Source: Apostichopus japonicus
Taxonomy: Eukaryota > Echinodermata > Holothuroidea > Aspidochirotida > Stichopodidae
NCBI RefSeq assembly: GCF_037975245.1
Contig: NC_092563.1
Span: forward strand, 16,302,594 to 16,366,593
Reading direction: 5' to 3'
DNA length: 64,000 nt
The position numbers and the translations under genes are program-made. The notes beneath the pieces were generated by a model, which ran no database searches, had not been told where the DNA came from, and saw only the letters and a list, made by a program, of their open reading frames with translations. This document shows, one piece after another, positions 1 through 10,264 of this stretch (position 1 is its first letter; each line of letters starts with the position of its first letter).

Positions 1-520
1 CAAGACCAAAGCTATAATATGTCATTTGGCTCACAATGTTAAATTTAACCATTTTTGGGGGTAATATAAAAGAATAATATAAATATATATATCTAAACTT
101 ATTTTTGTATGTCCTGAGCCACCCTTTGATTTTCCTTAATAGTTTAAATGTTTACACAAGAAGTGAAAAGCTTTTGGGAATTGTGTTTTAATTATTCAAG
201 AAGAGGAGAAAACAAACATTTCTGAAATGAATACGAGAAGTTGTAACTGCGGTAGACAAAGTATAGGTCCCCTATGAAGGGCATGGTCGTTGGTGGTGGG
301 CATGTCATGGACACCTGCCGTGAGGGGCATTCGCTTTGTCATCGCAATGATGCCTTCGGCATGATGGTGCCCGAAATAGTAGGGACACCCACATCTTCCA
401 ATCTGCGTCAACCCCTGGCTTGCAGTAAACATAACAACATTAACATACTTAAGAAAACAACAACACAGAAATCATTTCCTAACTATCTTTTAGTATCGAA
501 AGAAAAGGTGTGAAACGTAC
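1..520. other. No supported gene
   Basis: An open minus-strand frame at 196-432 has no homology that I recognise and no matching splice sites. The rest is AT-rich intron-like sequence. Confidence 0.5.
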
Positions 521-637
521 CTCGTTCACAAGATTGTCCAGTAAAGCCAGGGCGACAAGCACAGGTGAAACCGGCGTCATTTAACGGATCGGCAGAACAG
601 GCCCCTCCATTCAGACAAGGTTGACCGCCACAGGGGT
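521..637 (-). CDS. EGF exon nearest the left edge
   Basis: Thirty-nine codons, phase 1-1: DPCGGQPCLNGGAC and CACRPGFTGQSC. Acceptor is GACTTATAAAG and donor is GTACGTTTC. It follows the two HYR exons, and the transcript should continue left of the window. Confidence 0.85.
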
Positions 638-1867
638 CTTTATAAGTCAAAAGGAACAAAACAATTAACAGTAAAATACAAAACATTATCCATCTATTGC
701 ACAAAATTACTTAGCAGTCTCTTGGTATAAATTTATGTAATTTCTTTCGCCAACATTTTCAGGGTCAAACAGGAAACAACCCAAGTTTTTCTACAATATG
801 AAATGACCAAATGATATGAGCTATATATACTTCCTGTGAGTGTAATAATGAAGTGACGCAATGTCGTATAAGAAGTACTGTGTCCAGCTACATTAATTAT
901 ATAGTGTAAAAACAGCAAAATATTTATTTATGTTTGTCTACTTCTTTATCACTACAGAAATCTACTTTAAAAGTCTCTAGCGAGGTATCCATGCCTAGCC
1001 GTATAATCCTTTACTATCAGTCATGTGTTCATGAATCATTAAATTGGTTCATTTCACAAACTTTGCCACCTATTATAAAGGAAGCTGAGTTTTAAAATCT
1101 AAAGGTCAAATCAGAATGCTGACAATTATCAAAGAAATGCCAAATTATCGATCATAAGCACAATCGATTTACGATTGTTACTCAATTTTTGTTTTTTCCA
1201 GCTCAGACAAAGCTGTTGGTTGACAAAAATATGTGACTGAACTGAATATTCAAAGTATCTATTAAACACATTATTTGATTGGTCTACAAAAGATTTGATA
1301 TTCAGCAGCTACTTTTACTTAAATAGTTATAACCATCCCGGTTAGAGCTTGATCATCAAATATATTTTATTTGACGTACTAACATAAAAACAAAATGTTA
1401 ATATTCTTGAAAAAGTAAGATATGAAGCATGAAATATCAAAATTTGAATAATCATTTGATTTGAAAGAGTACTATGTATATTAGACAAATAAAGAGTACT
1501 ATGTATATTAGACTGTCATATTGTATGTGGACTACTACTGCACCATTTAAAATCTAAAAGATTACAAATGTTTGAGAAAATAGACATCAATCTTTGAGGA
1601 AGTGAATTTATAATAGCTAGGTTGGTCTGATATGATCCAAATAACTTTCTTAAATATTACTGAGCAAGTCCATTCGAAAATCGGAAACTCAAAAGAAAAG
1701 CAGCATTCCATTTTAGTGAGGCCCAATAACAAACAAAGCTCAGTGGCGAAACTGGACTTTAAACCGATTAATTGCTGATATTTTACTTTTGAAATATAAT
1801 TTGGTTTTGGGCTTTAGACCATTTTGTGGTTATTGTTGTTTTTGCATCTTTAAGATTCCAATCTTAC
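638..1867. other. Intron sequence, nothing recognised
   Basis: AT-rich sequence between the HYR exon at 1868 and the EGF exon at 521. A short direct repeat AAAGAGTACTATGTATATTAGAC occurs twice near 1465-1512. Confidence 0.6.
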
Positions 1868-2119
1868 CTGGTAAATCAATATCAAATGTACAAGATGCAG
1901 AAACCCCTGCGAAACCAAGGTCTGTACAAGTGCAGGTGACAGTTGTCATCACAGATGTTGTCAACGTGAGCGGGGAGGGAGGATCGCAGGTTACGACGAC
2001 AGGATTTCCTGTAGCACTGGTGCATTGTGGGTCCGACCAAAATACGAAATTTTCACCGAATCCAAATGGGAATATGTTGATGTCCCTCTCCTGGGGACAT
2101 GTCACCACCGGTCTTGCTT
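1868..2119 (-). CDS. HYR-type domain exon
   Basis: Eighty-four codons, phase 1-1, with RPVVTCP, then NPVVVTCDPPSPLTL, TTVTCTCTD and ASCTFDIDLP. These are the classical landmarks of an HYR domain. Acceptor is TCATACTTCTAG and donor is GTAAGATTGG. It follows the first HYR exon in the transcript. Confidence 0.88.
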
Positions 2120-2320
2120 CTAGAAGTATGAGGAGGAAGATTTCTATCATAAATCAGGACTGTATGCCGATGACAGGCTCTGTTTGTTTAGAACATTTTC
2201 AGTACACTTACAGTCTAGGTACTGAGCAAGAAGTGAAATTAAGCAAGCTGGCAGACGATATCTGTATCCCATATAACCATATACGCTCGCAAACCTAGTG
2301 ATGTGTGTCGCAAGATCAGT

Positions 2321-2480
2321 GGCGTAGCTAGGATTTTTTGAGTGGGTGGCCATGGGGGCTGTTCTTCTTGTGGGAGGGGGGCAGAGGTTACTAAGTGGAG
2401 CGCCACCTTGGTTGGCGAGGAGCGTACAGAGAAAATTTGAGATTTCAGCACCCCCCAGATCGCAGGAGATAGCACCTGTG
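2321..2480 (+). mobile_element. hAT-like non-autonomous element fragment
   Basis: It begins CAGTGGCGTAGCTAGGATT and contains the conserved block GGAGCGCCACC..GGTTGGCG..GAGCGTACA..GAAAATTT, also present at about 32300, 33440 and 40960. Only the left end is recognisable. Confidence 0.55.
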
Positions 2481-2918
2481 AGGCAATATAGCAACCAAAA
2501 AGATGTGCAACTTTGGTGACAGAAATGCAAAAAAAGTTTTTTCTCTTTCATGCTGACTGGCCTTGCCAACTCAGCCAGACTTTTAACTTGAGGGAAGTTG
2601 GCATCATTTGTCGTTTCAAGGTGTCAAGGCCTTTCTCCCAACTCAAACCCCTGTGGGCTACCGGTAGGTTTGCAGGATATGCCCACATGTGGACTTAAGT
2701 AGCATTAGAGGAAGGGGATGGAAGACTAACACGCATAGATGTTTCGGTAATGATCCATAGTGGTTGCTCGGTGCTAATTAGGCCATTTATTGGGTTTCTT
2801 GAGGCAGCTGTCATCAGAATCTGGGTTTTTGTGCCAATCGATGACCGATAACATGTATTGGTATGTAAATTTCTTCTTCATATATCTAGCAAAACAAATG
2901 AGTGGATTTCATTTCATT

Positions 2919-3080
2919 GGAGTGATCACTTGGTGCACTTCAAATTAAGAGTGAAATTTAACTCTATTGGAGTTAACCCTCACTCCTAATATGAGTGAAT
3001 ATAACTCTATTAGGAGTTAAGATTCACTCCAATGGAGTGGAAATTCACTCTTATACCGCAATGTGCTCAGTGATCGCTCC
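2919..3080. mobile_element. Small foldback (MITE-like) element
   Basis: The arms read GGAGTGATCACTTGGTGCAC at the left and, inverted, GGAGCGATCACTGAGCACAT at the right. Between them are several short inverted GAGTGAA/TTCACTC and AACTC/GAGTT units, so the whole 160 bases can fold back on itself. No coding sequence. Confidence 0.6.
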
Positions 3081-4192
3081 CATGGAGTGAAATTCAACTA
3101 TGTTTTTATAGGAAAAAGAAAGTTGGGGGCATATGCTACAGATAACGCCTGGCTGCAGGTGTTTATGATCCCGACACCTCAGCCCTAGCCGGACGGTTGT
3201 TTATGTCCAGACAAGGGGGTCCAGTGCTGCCTGGAGCTTGTGACCATCCAAGCTCTCTGATTACTCGGACTACCTCCTACCTAGCAAGCGGATTCAATTA
3301 TTCCTGCCTAGAGAAGGAACCAACATGCTGTACATGGAGTTTGAATCTGACAAACAAGAAGGGTCATAATTCTCCAATATGGATATTGTAGTATTGTTAA
3401 TAGACTGATGAAACATTGAACTCGAGATCATAACCATTGTATGTTAATCTAACAATTTTCAACTGTCAGATTTGATTAGCAGTGCCAAAACTATTTCCCA
3501 ATTGTGGGGCGCTGTTTTTTTTTCCATACCCATTGGCCATGCGGAGCATCACGTACATATTCACGACAATTCATACCAAGTCTTTGCTATGACCAGCCTG
3601 AGATTTAAACCCTAGACCTCTGGCTGCTACTGACAATTTTCAATTCTGCTTTTCTACTAATAGACAAAAATAGAACAATGCTATAGTAGTTAGTAGTTCC
3701 TCATAATTATACACAAAGCAATATCCATGCACTTGCAACCTCAAATTTATTATGCATACATATAAACATATTTTCACAGACAGATGAAGATAAAAAGAAC
3801 TGATTATGCCAAATAGTAGCACTAATGAACCCCCCCCCCCCCCCCCCTTATCAAATAAAACATCAAAATGAAACACCAGCAATGTACTTGCAACCTTAAT
3901 TCAGTTACATATTATCAGTATCTAATCAAGATATTTCCAACAATACACTTATTTCTGCCAAAAATGATGGCATTGTGTACACTCCAATTATTCACAAAAC
4001 AATAAGTTCAAGATACTGTTGTTTTTGTCTTTTGATAGATTGTTGCGCTAGATGGAAGCACTGAACATATTTCAGCAGATATCGATATCGCGCAGCACAT
4101 GCACAAGGTTCGTGGTGTATGGTCGCAATCGTCGCATCGACCATTGCCATGCTATGTGACCATTCTCATGATTACTACAGATATTGTATTGT
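3081..4192. other. Intron sequence, nothing recognised
   Basis: Between the small foldback element and repeat copy 1. It contains a poly(C) run at about 3830-3847 and no exon that I can support. Confidence 0.5.
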
Positions 4193-4611
4193 AGATCATA
4201 CATTAACCAATGGACCAAGTCAACACTGGCATGAGAGTCGAGGGATCATAGGAAAATAGGATGGACATAACCTTGTGGTACCTTGAATACATTACAAGGA
4301 TGATCATACTTAACTATAAACCAATCAACTGCATCTCAATTAGACTGCACCTCCAAGGGTTCACTGATACAACGGCATGATATATTGGCAATGATATATC
4401 GTAAACACTATCTCGGGTCCGAACGATCGAGACTATAAGCCGATGGAATTAGCACTGCACCTATATACACCCAGGATGCAGATCCGATGGACAGATTAAG
4501 GATCATAACTGTAAGGGTATATGGCAATACCTGTGCTTTATCATACCACGTTTATTAACACTGTATCTGGAAATGATCCATTTCAATAGTGAGAGGTATC
4601 TAAGCGAGATC
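4193..4611. repeat. Dispersed ~417 bp repeat, copy 1
   Basis: Near-identical to 7536-7951. Its right-hand ~175 bases are also present at 21595-21769. All copies end at the same TATCTAAGCGAG. No coding potential. Confidence 0.85.
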
Positions 4612-4700
4612 AACCCTTAATTCAGTGTGTAAAGCACTCCTGATCCACTCGTCATCATTTTACATCATTCCCAACCATCGCAGTCCCAAATTACACTCAC

Positions 4701-4946
4701 CATCGTTCCCGACAACGAATGAGCACTCTGCCACCAGCATCTCGATCGAGCACAAGCAAGATACCATATTGTTTCCACCTCGGGGGAACACGTCCCCAGG
4801 GTCCGAAGAGCAGGTAGCAGCCACTGGGAAATTAATGCCATCCGTGCAGGTGACCAGCGGCCAGAGGGCCACGATGTTGTCGCCGATCTCAAAGATCTCA
4901 ATCGAGTCCGGGGTCGGGCAGTCGATCGTCACACCGACTCCGACAA
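4701..4946 (-). CDS. HYR-type domain exon
   Basis: Eighty-two codons, phase 1-1, between TTCGTTCCTCCTCCAG and a perfect GTGAGTGTAA donor. It matches the hyalin-repeat (HYR) pattern: an opening TIDCP, a central PVAATCSSDPGDVFPRG, and a closing CSFVV strand. HYR domains are immunoglobulin-like extracellular adhesion modules, common in echinoderm proteins. The module is diverged but all strand landmarks are present. Confidence 0.78.
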
Positions 4947-5361
4947 CTGGAGGAGGAACGAAAATGTGGAGGATACTAGAGTACGCCACAAGCTCGACAT
5001 TTCGGACTGATTTTGATGCATTTTACTTTTAATATCGTTGGAAGAAGCTTTCCTGATTACAGATATAATTTTCTGGACAGAAGCAGTTCTTGTCACTATG
5101 TGATTAATTGATAACCAGGTGAAATGCATCAATTTTCATACAATGTGGTACTACTTTGGGTAACAAATTTAGAATGTGTGAAAATTTTGCGGCGGTAATA
5201 TTGTTCACTAGGATATTAAAAATTTGCATCCCGGGGACACAGCGTCTCAGGGATTAACGTGACATAATTGGGTGCACACAATGTGATAGCGTATAGCACG
5301 AGCATCTGCACAAGAAGAAATTAATATTGCAAGTAGTTTAACAAAATACTTTGTTCATTGA

Positions 5362-5458
5362 GTACTGAAGATGCAAGAATGTTTTGCAGACGATGGGTAT
5401 TGGACTGGTGAACACGTGCCTCCGTTCAGACATGGATTACTGGCGCATGGAGCTATGT
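5362..5458 (-). pseudogene. Truncated EGF exon
   Basis: After the acceptor CCATTTGTAG the frame reads APCASNPCLNGGTC and then KHSC. It runs into a stop before the fifth and sixth cysteines, and no donor is present. It is best read as a partial or decayed EGF exon. Confidence 0.6.
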
Positions 5459-6006
5459 CTACAAATGGAAGCAATGCATCAGCACATCAAAGATAGCACA
5501 AAAGTGTTAATGACGGTGACCATTAAAGGCATGGTGGCGATGTCTGTACGGCAGAACTTCGTAACGTTTCATAAAGTGATAAAAGTGTCACGGTTGCATA
5601 ACGTAAAAAAACTTGCTTTAATACAAGCAATTCAAACTGGGGAATTTAAATGTCAATTTCCAGATATTTTCTCTACTTTTAAGCAAGCTTTTTTCAGTTC
5701 CACTTTTAACATGGTACAACCAAAGACTCTCATCCTGAATATATCAATATTAATATATTACTGTTTTTTACAGTTATATTAAATATTTTTGTAATTATTA
5801 ATGTAAATTATCATTTCTGTCATTACATAGATATTATATATCATTAAAGATTATATATTATATATTATTAAAGATACAACTTGATCACAATTGTAAATAC
5901 CGAACTGTGGAGAATGCAAAGCAATGTGGCTTCTATCTAATTAAAAAAAAATCATATAAATCATTACTATATTTAGTTTAATAAAAGCAAGGTTTTACTT
6001 TCTTAC

Positions 6007-6126
6007 TGATTTCACAATTAACGCCGAAGAAATCTCTCTGGCAAATGCAGGTAAACCCGTCGTTATCGTTGGGTACGCAAGTTCCACCATTGAGACAGGA
6101 AGTACTCGGGTCTGCACAGGGCAGTT
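6007..6126 (-). CDS. EGF exon (single copy)
   Basis: Forty codons, phase 1-1: LPCADPSTSCLNGGTC and CICQRDFFGVNC. Acceptor is GTCTATATAG and donor is GTAAGAAAG. No other copy was seen in the window. Confidence 0.85.
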
Positions 6127-6203
6127 CTATATAGACCGGACAAAAAATATAGAGCAAGAATTTTAAACTTGAATGGAATTGTTTCCAGAAACAAGAAATC
6201 TTA

Positions 6204-6237
6204 GTTCTGGATTTTCCAACTCACTACAATTTCAATT

Positions 6238-6289
<52 letters not shown>

Positions 6290-6292
6290 TAC
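6204..6292 (+). repeat. SINE tail fragment followed by (CA)n and (TA)n
   Basis: TTCTGGATTTTCCAACTCA is the same tail that follows the tRNA-like head at 51838, here without the head. A microsatellite follows. Confidence 0.6.
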
Positions 6293-6796
6293 TGGCGTTG
6301 CGTCTTACAAGGAAAACAATTCTTGTTTATGTGTATGCTCAATCATATATGAAATCCATATAACAGTAACGACAGAATCTATCTTTAGAGCAGAGTGCTG
6401 GCTTGAATGAGATTTGATCCAGTGATCCAGCTATGATATACAAAGTCTATGGGCAGTACCAATTAACTACAAGCACAACTACTTAAGCTGGTGGCAAATC
6501 CCAATTTAACTATTCCTCTGCTAGAAATTCATGGCATCCCTGAAGCAGGGTATAGAGACTTGCATATTGTTTGATGAAAAATACTGTATCCTGTATAATA
6601 ATGGAATACTGTATAAGGAATATCAAAACAGCAAATCTGCCATTGAGGTATTTATTGACGGGCACATCATATACAGAGTATTAAGAAATAAAAATTAATA
6701 GATAAAAAATAAAAATCATAAGTAAAACTAAATAAATAAGCCACATTTTGAGAAGTAAATCAAATCTATGATTTTGAAGATGAACTCTGTACGGAC

Positions 6797-6907
6797 CTTG
6801 TTCACAGGTGGGACCAGCGAAGCTAAATGGACACTGGCAAACAAAAGCCCCAGCCATTGTGGGCACACAAAGTCCTCCATTCTGACAAGGTGAGTTGCTG
6901 CAGGGAT
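6797..6907 (-). CDS. EGF exon (single copy)
   Basis: Thirty-seven codons, phase 1-1: DPCSNSPCQNGGLC and CQCPFSFAGPTC. The acceptor is CCCATGATCCAG and the likely donor is GTCCGT. A second possible donor four bases further, GTACAG, would break phase. Confidence 0.82.
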
Positions 6908-7082
6908 CTGGATCATGGGTAAAAAAAAATGGAATGAACAGTGAATAAACATTTTTATGAATCTAATAACAATCTGGAGGACTACATGATAACAAATGAA
7001 TATGTGTGGTACTGGAACAGGGTAGGTCACACAGACCTGAACAGATCACCCATAAACCAATCAATCTTGTCTACTGTATGTA

Positions 7083-7335
7083 TGCTGTACGTATGTATGT
7101 ATTTTAGATCCTCCTGCAAGCAGGAATTCACGAGGAAGCCTCATTGGCTTATCAAAGCCGCAAGCTGACCCAAGTCAGTCTCTTAGATTCATATTTAACG
7201 TCCATGATTATGGATTGTCATATGTCAACGACTCTGTAACTGGACGACATACATTAATCTTGGAGTGACTCGAACCGGGGACCTTATGATTGGAAGGCAC
7301 CAGGCATTATCCACTGAGCTATTAAACACTCCTAC
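7083..7335 (-). mobile_element. tRNA-derived SINE
   Basis: On the minus strand the head (about 7335-7264) has a polymerase III A box, TAGCTCAGTGG, and a B box, GGTTCGAGTCA, in tRNA order. A body follows with GCCAATGAGGCTTCCTCGTG, and an (ATAC)n-type tail ends near 7083. The anticodon loop does not fold cleanly, so it is a SINE, not a working tRNA. Confidence 0.65.
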
Positions 7336-7348
7336 TGCTGGGAGGAAA

Positions 7349-7535
7349 TTAGAGGGAGGGAAAGAGAATGAACATATAACCATGTGGTACATGCAGTACA
7401 TGACCAGGATCTGGGTAGATCATACACAGACCAATGGACCAAGATAACACTAGGATGGGATTCCAGGGAGGGAAGGAGAATGAACATATAACCATGTGGT
7501 ACCCGCAGGCCGCAGTACATGACCAGGATCTGGGT
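7349..7535. repeat. Short direct repeat, ~115 bp unit
   Basis: GGAGGGAAAGAGAATGAACA, the ATAACCATGTGGTAC block and ATGACCAGGATCTGGGTAGA recur about 115 bases apart (7355 and 7468), ending against repeat copy 2. Confidence 0.7.
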
Positions 7536-7951
7536 AGATCATACATTAACCAATGGACCAAGTCAACACTGGCATGAGAGTCGAGGGATCATAGGAAAAT
7601 AGGATGGACATAACCTTGTGGTACCTTGAATACATTACAAGGATGATCATACTTAACTATAAACCAATCAACTGCATCTCAATTAGACTGCACCTCCAAG
7701 GGATCACTGATACAACGGCATGATATATTGGCAATGATATATCGTAAACACTATCTCGGGTCCGAACGATCGAGACTATAAGCCGATGGAATTAGCACTG
7801 CACCTATATACACCCAGGATGCAGATCCGATGGACAGATTAAGGATCATAACTGTAGGGGTATATGGCAATACCTGTGCTTTATCATACCACGTTTATTA
7901 ACACTGTATCTGGAAATGATCCATTTCAATAGTGAGAGGTATCTAAGCGAG
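7536..7951. repeat. Dispersed ~417 bp repeat, copy 2
   Basis: A copy of 4193-4611 with only a few differences. After the shared TATCTAAGCGAG it continues as CTGGTAAAGACTGTG, the same junction as at 21769. Confidence 0.85.
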
Positions 7952-8061
7952 CTGGTAAAGACTGTGCTCTGAGGACTTGACTTACACTAAGATGCGTCTT
8001 AGTAAAGAACTGTTTGGATGGGATTTCTTTACTCTCATGAAAGAGACAACGGTTTTCTTAC

Positions 8062-8181
8062 CTTCTGGACATTCTTGACCGATGCTGCCATCTGGACAAA
8101 AACAAATATATCCAAAGGGAGTTTCTTCACAAGTTCCTCGGGGACCACAAGGATTTGGATCACAAGCTCCGCCTCCTCCTC
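8062..8181 (-). CDS. EGF exon, type A
   Basis: Forty codons, phase 1-1, with CDPNPCGPRGTC, the EETPFGYIC loop and CFCPDGSIGQECPEG. It is the only type A exon on the left side of the LINE, more than 6 kb from its closest relative at 14740. Confidence 0.88.
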
Positions 8182-8479
8182 CTGTTACAAGAGAAAATAA
8201 ATAAGAAAATAATAAGAAAAACCATTCATTAGTTATGGAGCCACTTGGTACTAGCTATGTGACATCTATACTTCTTACACACAAGAAAATACATACACAC
8301 AAAACCACACAAACCAATTATTCAATTTCCCTTAGAATAAACAAAACAGAAAAATGAAGCTAACAAACAAGATTACTGTTATAAAGTATCTAGTGAATAA
8401 ATAAATGAATAATTATTGCAAAGTCTAAGTTAATGGCACTTGAAAACAATTTCAGAGATTATGATGAACGTCAGAAAGA

Positions 8480-8600
8480 TGCAACATCACAATTGTAAAT
8501 ACCTAAATGTGGGAAATGCAAAGCAATGTGGCTTCTATCTAATTAAAAAAAATCATAATCATTACTATATTAGTTTAAATAACAGCAAGGTTTAAAAGTT
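8480..8600. repeat. Intronic repeat shared with 5875-5995
   Basis: ATCACAATTGTAAATACC through GCAAAGCAATGTGGCTTCTA is shared between the two intervals with small indels. It suggests an older duplication of the intron carrying the neighbouring EGF exons. Confidence 0.7.
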
Positions 8601-8696
8601 TACTGAGCATTTTACTTATCACCATTAGATATATATGTTCGTCAGCCTCCGTTTAACACACATGACCTAAAAGCTAGGAACAAGAAATGCATGACA

Positions 8697-9015
8697 GTCA
8701 AGCCTGCCTAAAGAAAAACAGTCCTCCTCAAATTCACTCGAGCATTAATAATTTGTTACTTGATAGCATAAACTACCCCAAATACTGCCATTTGGATTCA
8801 TCCTTGAGTGCATGCACCTAATTCATTGACCAGTCACCTGTATGATTGTAAAACACAAGTTGCCCTTATGGCCAACACTACTTTCCTGTGTGAAGACAAA
8901 TTTGGCTGGACCACTGAAATAATACACTGTGTGTTTAAATCATGAATTTGTGCAGAGGATTGTTGTTCAGTTTGGCTATAGCATATTCAATCTCCCCTGT
9001 TTTTGGCCTGGCCTG
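8697..9015 (-). repeat. Inverted copy of repeat at 25625-25945
   Basis: The reverse complement of this interval aligns with 25625-25945, for example GCATAAACTACCC and CAATCTCCCCTGT, with moderate divergence. It looks like two old copies of one dispersed element. Confidence 0.65.
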
Positions 9016-9065
9016 TGGTATTTGCTATAGGCAGGGAAGATCGTAAAGAGGGTGACTCTACTCAC

Positions 9066-9233
9066 CGCAATCGGCTGGATTGCCGTTAGCGTCAAACCAC
9101 TCGGCCAAACACGGGGAGATTCTATCGCAGTAGTTGGGGACACACTCTGCATTGGGATTCGCAGCACATGTCGCACCGTCACAGGGATTCCTCAAGCATG
9201 GCAAAGCTGGTAAACCATCTGGACACTGAACAT
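9066..9233 (-). CDS. Cysteine-rich exon following the Kazal-like exon
   Basis: Fifty-six codons, phase 1-1, with strong splice sites (TTTATTTTAG and GTGAGTAG). It shows CPDG, then PCLRNPCDGATC, ECVPNYC and EWFDANG, with regular cysteine spacing. I have seen similar cysteine-rich segments next to Kazal domains in extracellular proteins, but I cannot name the family with certainty. Confidence 0.75.
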
Positions 9234-9301
9234 CTAAAATAAACAAAACAAATATTTCAAACAATGTGAGAGAATCATCAACTTTAAAGCAATTTGTACA
9301 G

Positions 9302-9441
9302 CTGGTAAAGACTGTTTGAGTAATTGCTGTTTAGCAGCAGGGTGGGACAGAGGACAGACATGAAGACATTATTGTACGATACCAGGTCGGTTCCGCAAAC
9401 TGGATCGAACTGACTTGTACAGATTATGGAATTACAATCCT
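9302..9441 (-). pseudogene. Degraded Kazal-like exon
   Basis: After a good acceptor (CTTCACATCTTAG) the frame shows DCNSIICTSQFDPVCGTD, which is a Kazal serine-protease-inhibitor signature. The fourth Kazal cysteine is replaced by Phe (YNNVF) and the sixth is missing. I see no donor in phase 1. It is either a decayed exon or an atypical one whose end I cannot place. Confidence 0.6.
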
Positions 9442-9897
9442 CTAAGATGTGAAGAGAAAAAAACAATTGAAAGTCATTCTTTTACATCAATTCTAACACC
9501 GTCAATGTTTTTGCCGAGCTTTATCCGGACGATAATCTCGGCGAGGGCTCTACTGTTCCACCGTTCTGTATACAAGAGAGTCAACCGATTATATTTAACA
9601 GGATGTTCTGTTGGTACTGTGTTATAAAAACATAGTTCCTTCAAATTTTTCTGCCCTACGAGGGCAAAAACAGCTCGTCTCGATTGTATTGTTTCGTCGT
9701 GAAGATACCAAATCCTTCGTCAAGCTTTGAGGAATTTTTATCAAGTTTTTCTGGCAACAGCAGAAAGATTGACATCGTCTCAACGGATGATGGTGACTGC
9801 TGAAAAGATCTGTTTTTTTGTTTTGTTTATTGACCAAAACGAAAAAAATATAACTTTCTCCCAGAAAATGTTGCTGTTTCATGTCAATTTTGGACCA

Positions 9898-10264
9898 TGT
9901 TCAACCATGCATCAGTGAATCTCATTTCCAGGAAAGATCAATATTATTGACGTGTTCAAGTGTTCAACCATGCATCAGTGAATCTCATTTCCAGGAAAGA
10001 TCAATACTATTGTCGCGCTCAAGTGGATGATACAATGGATTTCTTCCTATGACACAATGGCTTACACCAAGTTGGCTTTTGTTGTGTGCCTCCTACTACA
10101 CTGCACTATCCATGTTCAACCATGCATCAGTGAATCTCATTTCCAGGAAAGATCAATATTATTGACGTGCTCAAGTGGATGATACAATGGATTTCTTCCT
10201 ATGACACAATGGCTTACACCAAGTTGGCTTTTGTTGTGTGCATCCTACTACACTGCACTATCTT
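9898..10264 (+). repeat. Tandem partial duplication of the LINE 5' end
   Basis: The block starting TGTTCAACCATGCATCAGTG occurs at 9898 (63 bases), 9961 (152 bases) and 10113. The middle unit already contains the first ATGs and the signal-like coding sequence, so it forms an upstream ORF from about 10057 that stops at 10182. Such tandem 5' units may act as repeated promoters, as in other LINEs (inference). Confidence 0.85.

Noticed and set aside
5384-5782. 132-codon plus-strand frame
   Set aside because: Its first part is the antisense of the truncated EGF exon, and the rest is AT-rich with no domain.
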